DNA of 64,000 bases from Liminaster sp017519885 (GCA_017519885.1 JAFWRO010000057.1:1-64000); one strand, 5' to 3'; shown: positions 51,315 to 60,577, numbered from the stretch's first letter. A program made the numbers and translations. Notes: generated by a model not told the origin, from the sequence alone.

Positions 51315-52832
51315 ATGATTATGGCAGAGCAGTCTTCGCAAATGTCCCCGCAGAAGGAGGCATATCTAAGGAATGAATTACACAACTTCACGACAAAGAT
51401 CACCAATCTGAGGTTGCGTGTAATCTTTATGTCGATGTTCTACAAGGTGAGTGCCATCGAACCTTATTTCAACTTGTCTTTCGAGGATTTCGTATCCCGG
51501 ATTGACCGACCATTGCGCTCCATCGATGTCAAGTTGCTCTATTTGCGTGTGCGTGATTTCCAGCGCATCTACGATAGGGTGATGAACATTCCCGTCGAAC
51601 AACTTGATGTCGAGGAAATCATCCAGAAGTTCCCCTTCCTGGGCGAATCGGAGGCCAGGTTTGTGGAGTCGTTCAAGGCAGAACATGGATATTATCCGAT
51701 GTTCTTCCTTCTGGAGCATCGTTTGTCGAAAGCCACCAGGAAGGAGGAGAAGATATTTGCCATGTTCAATGGCATCGGCAAATATATGGCCAAGGATCGA
51801 CGCGACATAGCACAGGAGATAGGGTTGTCGAGCGAACGTGTGCGTCAGTATCTCTATAAACCTATCATGAAGAAAGACGCGTACCTGATGAAGAATCCCG
51901 ATTGGAATCGTTATGACCTGATGGATGAAATCATCCTGACGCCGACGACTTCCGATTTTGCCAAGATCTCTGAGCGTGAATCGCTGTCGACCGAGTTCGA
52001 GGGTTTCCTTGCAATGGTTTGTCTGTCGGATAAGTTTAAGATGTGCAAAATCATGAAGGAATCCTATGCCATCGCATCAACCTTGGCCGACATATACAAT
52101 TGGGAAGCAGGATGCAAGGCGGTGCTGGAGGCTTCGAAGAAAAAGTACGATCATGACACCGATGTGCCCTTCCTTTCTGTTCTGCCACATGTCGATGCCT
52201 TGTTCCCCGACATCCGTGATGCCGTGTTCGATATTATGGCTATACTGGCCTACGAACTTTTTGGCATCGAGGTCCAGCAGAAGCATCATTTCCACTTTAC
52301 TCAGAATGGAATCAACGAGACATATGCTTTGGTTGACATCCTTAATCACAATGGAATACCGATGCATATGCGCGAACTGCTCATGACCTTCAATACGCAG
52401 CATCCCAAGTGGGCCCTCGATGATGTGGCAACGGCCAAGAAACTGCTCAACAAGAGTGATGAGGTCTTTGCTTGCGGTTATTCGGATATGTACTCTTCGG
52501 ATAAATGTGCCGATCCTTTGGAGGTATACGATGTCATCGAGAATATCGTTCGTGATATGCCCGACTATCCTGTGTACATTGACGAGATCATGGATGAGGT
52601 GCACGAATATTACCCCAATGCAAGTCGCAAAAGTGTGGAGGACCTTATCTTTTATTATGAAGCCATCGACGTGGTTCGCCTCGAAGATGACTACTACGCC
52701 TGGCGAGATAGTTACAAGGGCAGTGGCACCTATCATTCCACGCTCAAGATGCTTCCGCTCGATCGCAAGCTCGAGTACCTTCGCTATGCACGCGATTGCC
52801 GCTATCGTGCCGAGACATTCGGCAAGGCATAA
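51315..52832 (+). CDS. Large protein with sigma-70 region 4-like helix-turn-helix and winged-helix repeats
   Basis: A 505-residue soluble protein. Residues about 159-182 (KDRRDIAQEIGLSSERVRQYL) match the sigma-70 region 4 helix-turn-helix, as in RpoD-type EIGxxLGLSxERVRQI. Later, two winged-helix-like blocks are seen. One (about 345-400) contains NHNGIPMHMRELLMTFNT and ends in CGYSDMYSS; the other (about 435-485) contains YPVYIDEIMDEVHEYYP and ends in LEDDYYAW. Both recall the HARE-HTH type of DNA-binding wing. There is no region 2, so it is not an ordinary sigma factor. It is co-transcribed with the unknown gene ahead and is followed by a 14-bp stem-loop. Confidence 0.7.
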   Translation: MIMAEQSSQMSPQKEAYLRNELHNFTTKITNLRLRVIFMSMFYKVSAIEPYFNLSFEDFVSRIDRPLRSIDVKLLYLRVRDFQRIYDRVMNIPVEQLDVEEIIQKFPFLGESEARFVESFKAEHGYYPMFFLLEHRLSKATRKEEKIFAMFNGIGKYMAKDRRDIAQEIGLSSERVRQYLYKPIMKKDAYLMKNPDWNRYDLMDEIILTPTTSDFAKISERESLSTEFEGFLAMVCLSDKFKMCKIMKESYAIASTLADIYNWEAGCKAVLEASKKKYDHDTDVPFLSVLPHVDALFPDIRDAVFDIMAILAYELFGIEVQQKHHFHFTQNGINETYALVDILNHNGIPMHMRELLMTFNTQHPKWALDDVATAKKLLNKSDEVFACGYSDMYSSDKCADPLEVYDVIENIVRDMPDYPVYIDEIMDEVHEYYPNASRKSVEDLIFYYEAIDVVRLEDDYYAWRDSYKGSGTYHSTLKMLPLDRKLEYLRYARDCRYRAETFGKA

Positions 52833-52858
52833 GGTTTAATTCAAAACTGCAAAGACTA

Positions 52859-52890
52859 AGCAGGGGCATCTCGACGGAGATGCCCCTGCT
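52859..52890. terminator. Bidirectional stem-loop between convergent genes
   Basis: AGCAGGGGCATCTC (52859-52872) and GAGATGCCCCTGCT (52877-52890) pair perfectly around GACG, between the sigma-like gene and the convergent susD. Confidence 0.8.
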
Positions 52891-52911
52891 GTAGTTATAT
52901 GGGTTTCGGAA

Positions 52912-54321
52912 TCAATATGCCGAATTCTGTGTGATGACGTTAGGATTCTGGTCAATAACCTTCTGCGGAATGGGGAGGAGGAACTGGCTGTCGCTGTTGA
53001 AGGTCAGCGTGCCTAACTTCTTGCAACTGCTCAGTACACTGACGGCCTTGCCAAGACGAAGGAGGTCGAACATACGATGATATTCGAAGGCGAACTCCAG
53101 CTGACGCTCGTGCATCAAAGCTTCGACACTGTAGGTCGTGGTGCGTGGTGCACCCGCACGGTCTTGTACCTGGTTCATGTACTGGACGTCGCCTGTAGCC
53201 TCGGAGAGCATCAACAGTACGTCAGCATAACGCAAAACCATGAAGTTATTGTCCGAAGCCTCACGCAGTCCGGTGACCTCGGCATTGTCGTCGCGCCACT
53301 TGATGGTGAATTTGGTGGGCACAAACTTGCCGTCGGCTGTGGTGTAGCCTACCTGAATTGACTTGTCACGACGCGAATCGACTACACCGTCAGTGGTGTA
53401 GGCATCGTAAAGCTCGTCCTCTGGCTGGTTGTAGCCACCGCCCCATGCCGTAACCACGCGGTTGTCGATGGGGGAGAAGAGTGCCCAGTACATCGAGTAG
53501 GGGTTGCCGATGCCACCCTTATACTGTACTTCGAAGATTGACTCTGAGCTGTTCTTGTAGCTAAGGTCCCAGAGATTGGCATAATCATCGAGCAGTTTGA
53601 AGCGTCCTGAGTTATAGACCTTAAGCAGTGCATTTTTTGCATTGTCCTTCTGTCCTATGGTCAGATAAACCTTGCCAAGGAGAGCATTGGCAGCGTCGCT
53701 AGTGGCAGCACCAGCTACGCGTTCCTTCGACTTGTCTGGCAGGTTGCTGGCTGCATAGTTCAGGTCGTCAATAATCTGAGCATATACGTCGGTCACGCTC
53801 GAACGTGCGATTCCATAGGCTTCTGAGCCGCTTACGGGGGTGGTCACCAATGGAATGTCACCCCACATACGCACCATATCGAAGTAGTAGAGGGCACGCA
53901 GGAAACGCACCTCGCCTACCAGACTGTTCAGTGCATCATTGCCCTCGGCGTTCTTGATGATGTTGTTCATACGATAGATTGCCTGGTAGTAGATTTCCCA
54001 GTAGTTCTCTACCACCGAGTTGCTGGTGTTCATACCCTGATGGGTGTCGAAGGCTTCGGTGTCGCCCACCTGTCCTGCCGTATTGTCGGTGTGGGTTTCG
54101 TCCGACCATATTTCTCCGAAATAGTACATCAGGCCCTCTGCTCCGTAGGTGTCGTAAAGGGTGGAATAGCAGGCGGGAAGTGCTGTGAGTAGCTGGTCGC
54201 TTGTCACATAGTAACCTGCTTCGCTGGCTGAACTGATTGGATTCTTTTCAAGGAAATCGTCGCAGCTGACAGCCAATGCAGCTCCTGCGGCCAAAGCTAA
54301 GATATATTTGAAGCTTTTCAT
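52912..54321 (-). CDS. SusD/RagB-family lipoprotein (enzyme-less pair)
   Basis: A 469-residue surface lipoprotein with lipobox LAVSC (Cys near 20) and the opening DDFLEKNPISSASEAGYYV. C-terminal motifs are LRYADVLLMLSEATG, MHERQLEFAFEYHRMFDLLRLG and QFLLPIPQKVIDQNPNVITQN. It is the partner of the SusC 20 bp upstream. No carbohydrate-active gene sits within this operon, so the substrate is unknown. Confidence 0.96.
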   Translation of the reverse strand: MKSFKYILALAAGAALAVSCDDFLEKNPISSASEAGYYVTSDQLLTALPACYSTLYDTYGAEGLMYYFGEIWSDETHTDNTAGQVGDTEAFDTHQGMNTSNSVVENYWEIYYQAIYRMNNIIKNAEGNDALNSLVGEVRFLRALYYFDMVRMWGDIPLVTTPVSGSEAYGIARSSVTDVYAQIIDDLNYAASNLPDKSKERVAGAATSDAANALLGKVYLTIGQKDNAKNALLKVYNSGRFKLLDDYANLWDLSYKNSSESIFEVQYKGGIGNPYSMYWALFSPIDNRVVTAWGGGYNQPEDELYDAYTTDGVVDSRRDKSIQVGYTTADGKFVPTKFTIKWRDDNAEVTGLREASDNNFMVLRYADVLLMLSEATGDVQYMNQVQDRAGAPRTTTYSVEALMHERQLEFAFEYHRMFDLLRLGKAVSVLSSCKKLGTLTFNSDSQFLLPIPQKVIDQNPNVITQNSAY

Positions 54322-54340
54322 TGTCTTATTACATTATAGA

Positions 54341-57300
54341 TTAGAAACTCAGGTTTACGCCCACAGTGGCTGTGAATGGATTGGGATAAGCGCCATAGTC
54401 GAAACCGACGAAAGCGCCGGTCTGGAAGGTCGAGCCTTCGGGGTCATAGTTCTCATAGTCGCTCCATACATGCACGTTTTCGAGGTTGCAATAGAGCTTA
54501 AGGCCAGCGATGTGGAGGGCATCGCATACCTTCTTGTTGAAAGTGTAGCCCAAACGGATGTTCTTCAGACGTACGAACGAGCCGTCGTCGATCCACATAT
54601 CGGTGGTCTTCTGCTGGCAGGTGTTCGATACGGTGCGTGGTTTGGGAGTCTTACCGTCGCCAGGTTCAGCATCGCTCTTCCAGAAGTTCGAGCGGCTGGC
54701 GTAGAGGTTGCGTGCACCATTGTAGAAGCCCAGGAATCGGGCGTTCTGGTTCATAATCTCATTGCCCTGCACACCGGTCAGCATCACAGTGAGGTCAAAG
54801 CCCTTGAAGGTAAAGGTATTGGTCCATCCCCAGGTGAAGTCTGCCTGATAGCTGCCCAACTTGGTCTGGTCGTTCGAATCAATCTTGCCGTTGCCATCCA
54901 CATCCACTACCTTCGGATCGCCAGCTTCCGAGCCAGCCCATTTGGGAAGATTGCTGTTGTTGATGTCTTCCGTCGAGAGCACACCATCGAGCTTGTAGCC
55001 GTAGTAGTAGAAGAGCTCATCACCCACCGAAGTGCGTGCCTGACAGCTGTTCCACGACTTGTCAATAGGTGCATCATTGTTGCCCAGTTTCAGAACCTCG
55101 TTACGGTTGAACGAGATGTTGAAATCAGAGGTCCATCTGAAGTTTCGTGTTACGACTGGTTGTCCATAGAGGTGGAACTCCATACCCCAGTTCTGCATCT
55201 CGCCAATGTTCTGGAGCGAAGAGGTAAAGCCTGAAAGAACAGGAATAGGCACGTCGAGCAGCATATCGGTGGTCTTCGACTTATAGTAGTCAATCTCCGT
55301 GCCCAAGCGGTTGCCCAGGAAACTGGCGTCGAGGCCAAGGTCAAACTGACCTGTCTTCTCCCATTTGAGGTCGGATGCGGGGTAGGAGTAGGTGTACATG
55401 CCCGATACGACAGAGCCGTTCTCAACGTAAGTGGCATCGCTCTTCAACAGACCAATGGCGCCATAGTTGCCAATGTTGTTGTTGCCGGTCACACCATAGC
55501 TCATGCGAAGCTTCAGGTTGTCGAGCCAGCCTTTGGTGCCCTCCATAAAGGGCTCGTCAGAGATGCGCCAAGCCAGTGAGCCAGAGGGGAACCAGCCCCA
55601 GGGATTCTCGGAACCGAAGCGCGACGAACCGTCAGCGCGAACGCTTGCAGTAGCCAGATAACGTCCCTTGTATGAATAGTTGGCTCGAGCAATAAATGAA
55701 GCCAGGCTCCATTCCTCTTCATTGTTGCTCCAGCTGCTGATCTTGGTGGCAGCGTTGAGTGTATATACCAGGTCATTGCCGGGATAGCCTGCACCGGTCA
55801 CAGAGAGGTACTCGAACTTGTCTTCCTGCATCGTGAATCCGACAAGGGCCGATACGAAGTGATCCTCATTGAAGGTCTTGGCATAGTTGAGTGTGTTTTC
55901 CCACGCCCAGTTGGTCTCACGCCAGTGCTGGCGTGTGCCGGTCTCGGCCACCCAACCAGAATAGCCATAGTCCTGGCCCTCGTTCCAGTGGTACTTGTAC
56001 TGCCAATCTTCGATGCTGGTGTTGAAGGCTGTCTTGAAGGTCAATCCATCGAAGACTTTCCACTCCAGAGCAGCATTGCCGAGGAAGTTGAGTTGTTCCT
56101 TGTGCTTGTCTGACTCACGGGTGAGCGAGTAGGGGTGCCACAATTGGAAACCGTATTTCACGAAAGTGTACCAAATAGAGCTGGGGTCCTTGAAGCCCAG
56201 CGAGCCCACTTCATTGCGAACAGGGAAGATTGGGTCGCTTTGTACGGCGAGGCTGACAACGTCTGACTTGCCGGCGGTACCATGGTCCACCTTGTCTGAG
56301 CGGCTGAAGCTGAGATTGAGCGTAGCCTTCAGATTCTTGTTGAGTTGCGAGGTGATGTTACTGCGTACGTTGATGCGCTTATAGCGGGTCTTGTCCACTA
56401 CGCCATCCTGATCAACCAGTCCTGTCGAAATGAGGAACTGAACCTTCTCATTTCCGCCGCTTGCACTCACTTGTGCATTGTGGGTTTGTGCTGTGCGGAG
56501 TACGACGTCCTGCCAATCAGTGCCGTTCCCGATACGAGCCAGCCAGGTGGCATCGGAGAACTCGTCGGGCACATAGTAGTTTGCCATCGAGGCTGAGGGC
56601 TGTAGTGCGGGGTTGGTCTTGGCAGCCGTGGCGTATGAATTGCGGCGAGCTGTCGATTCATACTCAATCCACTGTGGACCGTCCATCATATCCATGGTAC
56701 GAAGCACTTTCGAGAGACCGAATTCGTAGTTGACATCAACTTTCGTCTTGCCGCTCTTGCCCTGACGTGTGGTGATGAGCACAACACCGTTGGCGCCACG
56801 GCTACCGTAGATGGCGGCCGATGAGGCATCTTTCAGAATCTCGATGCTCTCGATGTCGTTCGGGTTGATGTTGTTCATTGGGTTGCGGTTGAAGTCATAA
56901 CTGCCGCCGTTTGTGCCCGTCGAGTTGGAGTTATCCTCGAGCGGGATGCCGTCGATGACATAGAGCGGGGTAGTACCGGCATTGACCGACGATGCACCAC
57001 GCACCTTGATTGAAGGAGCCAGGCCAGGGGCACCTTGCGACTGGGTGATCTGTACACCCGACACTTGTCCCTGCAATGACTGCATGGCGTTGGTGTAGCT
57101 GCGTTCCTTCAGTTTGTCGGCGCCTACGCGGGCTACCGAGCCGGTGAGGTCGCGTTTCTTGACCGCACCGTAACCTACTACAACAACTTCGTCGAGGTCT
57201 TCGAGCTCACTCTTGAGGTTTATGTTGATAATGTTCTTGCCGTTCACGGCGATGTCTTCCTGCTGATAACCTACGTAACGAATCTGCAAAGTACTACGGG

Positions 57301-57508
57301 CACCTGCCATGATGCTGTAGTTGCCATCCATATCGGTGATAGTACCATTGTTAGTACCCTTCTCCTGAATGGTGACGCCGACGAGAGGATCTCCGTTCTC
57401 ATCGACAATTTTACCCTTGATGACTTGGGTTTGCGCAAATGCTGCTACTGAAAGCGAGGCACATATGAGTAATGCACAAGCTTTCCTTGCGAAATTTGTC
57501 GAATTCAT
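54341..57508 (-). CDS. SusC/RagA-family TonB-dependent receptor (enzyme-less pair)
   Basis: A 1055-residue outer-membrane importer. Signal peptide to about residue 26, carboxypeptidase-like domain (IKGKIVDENGDPLVGVTI), plug motifs VVVVGYGAVKKRDLTGSV, SLQGQVSGVQI, TPLYVIDGIP and SAAIYGSRGANGVVLITTRQG, and a barrel ending in GVNLSF. No STN domain. It has its own constitutive-type promoter, and no regulator gene adjoins. The pair may serve a substrate broken down by enzymes encoded elsewhere, or import a non-glycan ligand. Confidence 0.97.
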   Translation of the reverse strand: MNSTNFARKACALLICASLSVAAFAQTQVIKGKIVDENGDPLVGVTIQEKGTNNGTITDMDGNYSIMAGARSTLQIRYVGYQQEDIAVNGKNIININLKSELEDLDEVVVVGYGAVKKRDLTGSVARVGADKLKERSYTNAMQSLQGQVSGVQITQSQGAPGLAPSIKVRGASSVNAGTTPLYVIDGIPLEDNSNSTGTNGGSYDFNRNPMNNINPNDIESIEILKDASSAAIYGSRGANGVVLITTRQGKSGKTKVDVNYEFGLSKVLRTMDMMDGPQWIEYESTARRNSYATAAKTNPALQPSASMANYYVPDEFSDATWLARIGNGTDWQDVVLRTAQTHNAQVSASGGNEKVQFLISTGLVDQDGVVDKTRYKRINVRSNITSQLNKNLKATLNLSFSRSDKVDHGTAGKSDVVSLAVQSDPIFPVRNEVGSLGFKDPSSIWYTFVKYGFQLWHPYSLTRESDKHKEQLNFLGNAALEWKVFDGLTFKTAFNTSIEDWQYKYHWNEGQDYGYSGWVAETGTRQHWRETNWAWENTLNYAKTFNEDHFVSALVGFTMQEDKFEYLSVTGAGYPGNDLVYTLNAATKISSWSNNEEEWSLASFIARANYSYKGRYLATASVRADGSSRFGSENPWGWFPSGSLAWRISDEPFMEGTKGWLDNLKLRMSYGVTGNNNIGNYGAIGLLKSDATYVENGSVVSGMYTYSYPASDLKWEKTGQFDLGLDASFLGNRLGTEIDYYKSKTTDMLLDVPIPVLSGFTSSLQNIGEMQNWGMEFHLYGQPVVTRNFRWTSDFNISFNRNEVLKLGNNDAPIDKSWNSCQARTSVGDELFYYYGYKLDGVLSTEDINNSNLPKWAGSEAGDPKVVDVDGNGKIDSNDQTKLGSYQADFTWGWTNTFTFKGFDLTVMLTGVQGNEIMNQNARFLGFYNGARNLYASRSNFWKSDAEPGDGKTPKPRTVSNTCQQKTTDMWIDDGSFVRLKNIRLGYTFNKKVCDALHIAGLKLYCNLENVHVWSDYENYDPEGSTFQTGAFVGFDYGAYPNPFTATVGVNLSF

Positions 57509-57718
57509 ATTTAAAATATTTGGTTATAATTGGTTCTGTATTCAATGTGTGTCTGCGGCTCATAGCGGAGTCAGAACCTTTAAAGCTCTCAGCTATGGAC
57601 TCGGTGTGTTTGATCTTTTCTTAGCTTTTCTTTCTTTTTTTTGTGTGATTTTTGTTTTTATGGGTTAATAATTTGTGTTAAGAGTATAAATGATGCAAAT
57701 TGTATCGGTTTTGCGGTG

Positions 57719-57750
57719 CAAATATATTGCTTTTATTTTTAAAAAGCAAA
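57719..57750 (-). promoter_or_regulatory. Promoter of the enzyme-less susC
   Basis: On the minus strand TTTG (57750-57747), 20 nt, TATATTTG (57726-57719): perfect. The leader is about 200 nt, longer than usual. Confidence 0.75.
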
Positions 57751-57833
57751 AAAACGAAAGAAAAAATGAAAAATAATAAATATTTTTATCCTCTTTGTGA
57801 TGATTCATAGTCTTTCCCAGGGTTTGCGATACC

Positions 57834-57875
57834 CTAAAAAACGCAAAGAGCCCCGACACACGTCGGGACTCTTCG
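57834..57875 (-). terminator. Intrinsic terminator of the orphan small RNA
   Basis: On the minus strand GCGAAGAGTCCCGAC pairs with GTCGGGGCTCTTTGC around a GTGT loop, with two mismatched positions, followed by GTTTTTTAGG. It could also serve the AAA ATPase gene further upstream. Confidence 0.8.
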
Positions 57876-57970
57876 CAAATACACATAGGCGGCCGTTCAA
57901 TCAGCTCTGTCAGTTTCGGCCACCATTAAAATAAAATTCCCTATTCCAAATCATCATCATCCGTTTTTCT
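57834..57970 (-). ncRNA. Candidate orphan small RNA (about 135 nt)
   Basis: A perfect promoter (TTTG at 58007-58004, 20 nt, TATATTTG at 57983-57976) starts transcription near 57969. The transcript ends at a strong terminator near 57834, before the susC promoter. It begins ACTCAGAAAAACGGATGATG and includes GGCCG...CGGCC pairing in its middle. A 16-codon frame starting ATGATGATG is the only open frame. No adjacent gene is served. It is best read as an independent small RNA or small-peptide gene. Confidence 0.55.
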
Positions 57971-57975
57971 GAGTG

Positions 57976-58007
57976 CAAATATAAAAGATTCCCGCTTTAT
58001 TCGCAAA
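57976..58007 (-). promoter_or_regulatory. Promoter of the orphan small RNA
   Basis: On the minus strand TTTG (58007-58004), 20 nt, TATATTTG (57983-57976), a perfect consensus; no gene follows before the terminator. Confidence 0.75.
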
Positions 58008-58127
58008 TAATTTTCGAATAAAGTGGGAAAATAACGTAAAATAGTATAATATTTCGCTAATTTGATAAATATAAGTATCAAAAACGGGTAAAAGCCACGC
58101 AAAATACTATATAATTCGTAATTCTTG

Positions 58128-59477
58128 TCAGAAATCTTGATAGAAACTCAGTGTGGTTGCTTCATCTTCTTCACGACCTATTTCTTCTTCAAGTTCTTCA
58201 TTGTACGAATTTAAGAAATTCATTGTATGATGCACATATTTTTTCTTCAAGATTCTTGTAACTCCATCAGGACCTTTTTGAAATTTTCTTACAGCATCCT
58301 GTCGTATAAACTTACTGTCGAAGAGAATCAGATCGTGAGTGGCTACAAAGAGTTGACACTCACGATCGGCAGCCAGCGACAGATACATCTTTAAAATAAA
58401 TTCCACAGCTTTCGAGTGCATCAGACGTTCAAATTCATCAATAAAGGCACTCTTTTTTCCAATAGCAATTTCATAAAGCACTATTCCAAGTTTGATGATT
58501 TGTTTCGTCCCATCCGATTCGGGTTCAAAATCCAGCGATTGATAGACAGTCTGGTATTCTGTCGGATCGTCCTCATTTTGTTTCGGAAGTTCGGTTTGCA
58601 ATTCGTGAATGAATCTTACTACCTTTTGTTTCAGGTTTCCATTGGGATATTGTTGCTGTAATACGTTTTTCACGATGTCGGGAGTCTCATTCTTGATAAG
58701 ATCATTGAGATTAATGCTCACCTCTTCTATACGGTAATCAACAATTTTCGAGCCTACATCCTTCAGCAATTGTGTCAGCAATTCCTTGATCTTGGCATCT
58801 CTTTCCGGGTCTCCCGACGAAAGTTTTTCAGTCAACGTAATATTCGCCTTATGTACAATACTTAGGCGGTTTACAAAATAATCATAATTTAATCTCAGCA
58901 GTTTGCTTAACATATTAAGCGAACCGAAGGTGGCAAGAACAGTCGCATTGTTCCATAGATTGATTTCCAGGTCATGCTGATCGGACTCGCTCAAGTCGCA
59001 GGCACTGCCGAAATTGATCTTTATGGTTTCGGTGTCCTTATCATATTTCCTACTATAAATCTTTAATCCACGGCCTTTGATCTTAAGTTCCTCTTCTTCT
59101 ATTCGATCACGGGATATTTTGATGTTATAGATATAATTAACATCATCAATGTAGTAAGACAACTCAAGTTCCGACGGCATCTCTCTCGATTCATTATCGA
59201 GTAGGAATGGCTGGTAATCAAGTTGGATGGTGGGTAATTGTGGCTTGACTGTAGCTTTTTCTTTCAGGTATTCAATGCCATTAAGCATTTTGGTTTTGCC
59301 TGCGCCATTCAGGCCAACACCAATCAAAAGTTTTAATATTCTTTTCCCATCAATTTCTTTATACCATGACAAAGGCAGGTCGTTATTTGGTCCGTTTTCC
59401 TTACGGGACGCCACAAACGACAATATCGTTTCATCACGATAGGACTTGAAATTTTTAACTTTAAAATATTCAATCAT
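58128..59477 (-). CDS. AAA15-type ATPase (OLD/RloC-like), possible defence or regulatory role
   Basis: A 449-residue ABC-type ATPase of the AAA15/AAA21 group. It opens MIEYFKVKNFKSYRDET, and the Walker A is GLNGAGKT (55-62). The Walker B is in SAFIDEFERLMH (about 345) with the ATHDLILF His-loop afterward (about 378). Such single ATPases occur alone or with effector nucleases in phage-defence systems (such as the AriA part of PARIS, or RloA/B). Here no TOPRIM or other partner lies beside it, so a defence role is unproven. It has its own promoter and stands next to the primary sigma gene. Confidence 0.85.
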   Translation of the reverse strand: MIEYFKVKNFKSYRDETILSFVASRKENGPNNDLPLSWYKEIDGKRILKLLIGVGLNGAGKTKMLNGIEYLKEKATVKPQLPTIQLDYQPFLLDNESREMPSELELSYYIDDVNYIYNIKISRDRIEEEELKIKGRGLKIYSRKYDKDTETIKINFGSACDLSESDQHDLEINLWNNATVLATFGSLNMLSKLLRLNYDYFVNRLSIVHKANITLTEKLSSGDPERDAKIKELLTQLLKDVGSKIVDYRIEEVSINLNDLIKNETPDIVKNVLQQQYPNGNLKQKVVRFIHELQTELPKQNEDDPTEYQTVYQSLDFEPESDGTKQIIKLGIVLYEIAIGKKSAFIDEFERLMHSKAVEFILKMYLSLAADRECQLFVATHDLILFDSKFIRQDAVRKFQKGPDGVTRILKKKYVHHTMNFLNSYNEELEEEIGREEDEATTLSFYQDF

Positions 59478-59512
59478 AAGATATGCTTATTAATTAGCTC
59501 ATTTTTCAGTGA

Positions 59513-59545
59513 CAAAGATACGAGATTTTTTTGTTTATTTCCAAA
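59513..59545 (-). promoter_or_regulatory. Promoter of the AAA15 ATPase
   Basis: On the minus strand TTTG (59545-59542), 21 nt, TATCTTTG (59520-59513), about 36 nt before the ATG. Confidence 0.7.
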
Positions 59546-59651
59546 AAATGTGCTATAAATTTGCATCAACGGTGAATTTTGCACGGATTTCGCGCATCCT
59601 ACTTTGCATTTTTCACAATCTACTTTGCATTTCCCACAATATTATATCTTC

Positions 59652-59701
59652 TTTCCTTCAACACGAATTACCACAGTCGGATAATCCGTGTTGCAAGGAA
59701 A
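59652..59701 (-). terminator. Imperfect long hairpin after rpoD
   Basis: TTTCCTT (59652-59658) and AAGGAAA (59695-59701) bracket CAACACG/CGTGTTG arms. It is just downstream of the rpoD stop on the minus strand and may end its transcript. Confidence 0.5.
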
Positions 59702-59716
59702 GAGACTAATTATCGA

Positions 59717-60577
59717 TCAATTGTAGGCTTTCAATTCTTTTATATGCCTGTTTTTGCGAAGCTTCTGGATGGCCCTTTCGCCAATCTGGCGTACGCGTTC
59801 GCGAGTCAACCCTAACTCACGACTGATTTCCTCGTTGCTGCATGGCGTGCACCCGATGCCGTAGGAGTGCTTCAGCACATAGATGTCGCGAGGCTTCAAG
59901 GTTGAGCCCATCAGTTCCTCCAGTTCGATGTGCAAAGATTCCTTGTCGAGACTCAGGTCGGCATAGTAGCTATTGGTGTCGGGAATGATATCAATCAAGG
60001 TGCCTCCATCCTCATCGGTAAGAGGTTCGTCAAGGCTTGCGTTACGACGGCTGGCTTGCAGCAGTTCCTTGAGCTTGTCTTCGTCAAGGTCCAACTCATC
60101 AGCAACTTCTTCGACGGTGGCGGGACGACCCTCGCGCTGCTCGATACGGTTGAAAGTGCGACGCACGTTGCGGAGCAGGGTGTCCTGATTGTGTGGCAGA
60201 CGGATATGTCGCGAATAGTCGGTCAGCGCTTGCATGATAGACTGGCGGATCCACCATACGGCATACGAAATGAACTTCACGTTCATTGTCTCGTCAAAGG
60301 CTTCGGCTGCCTTCACTAAGCCGATATTGCCTTCCGAGATAAGGTCTGAAAGACCCATACCCTGGTCTTGATACTTTTTGGCCACCGACACCACAAAGCG
60401 AAGATTGGCGCGCACGAGCTTGTCCAACGCCTGCTTGTCGCCATGATGGATACGGCGAGCCAGCTCCTTCTCGTCTTCGGGTGTGATACTCTTCTCTTTC
60501 GAGATGTCGTTCAGGTAAATGTCGAGCGAATCTTCATCACGATTCGTGATCATTGGTGTGATTTGTAAATTTTTCAT
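59717..60577 (-). CDS. rpoD: Primary RNA polymerase sigma factor
   Basis: A 286-residue sigma-70, the length usual for the Bacteroidetes primary sigma. Visible are region 1.2 (DSLDIYLNDISKEKSITPEDEKELA), region 2 (NLRFVVSVAKKYQDQGMGLSDLISEGNIGLVKAAEAFD and the 2.4 motif SYAVWWIRQSIMQAL), region 3 and region 4 (GCTPCSNEEISRELGLTRERVRQIGERAI). No N-terminal 1.1 domain, as in this phylum. It recognises the TTTG/TAnnTTTG promoters seen throughout the window. The start at 60577 was chosen over a longer frame that begins before the promoter. Confidence 0.97.
   Translation of the reverse strand: MKNLQITPMITNRDEDSLDIYLNDISKEKSITPEDEKELARRIHHGDKQALDKLVRANLRFVVSVAKKYQDQGMGLSDLISEGNIGLVKAAEAFDETMNVKFISYAVWWIRQSIMQALTDYSRHIRLPHNQDTLLRNVRRTFNRIEQREGRPATVEEVADELDLDEDKLKELLQASRRNASLDEPLTDEDGGTLIDIIPDTNSYYADLSLDKESLHIELEELMGSTLKPRDIYVLKHSYGIGCTPCSNEEISRELGLTRERVRQIGERAIQKLRKNRHIKELKAYN

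Larger units (their letters stand above)
57509..58127. other. Gene-free stretch with two minus-strand promoters
   Basis: Holds the susC promoter (57719-57750), a strong terminator (about 57834-57875), and the promoter of an orphan transcript (57976-58007). The remaining DNA is A/T-rich, with no credible coding region. Confidence 0.7.

Noticed and set aside
57665..57886. 73-codon frame on the minus strand
   Set aside because: It spans the terminator and the susC promoter, with Phe/Leu-rich low-complexity sequence.
58128..59477. PARIS defence system
   Set aside because: Only an AAA15 ATPase is present; the TOPRIM effector AriB is absent from both sides.
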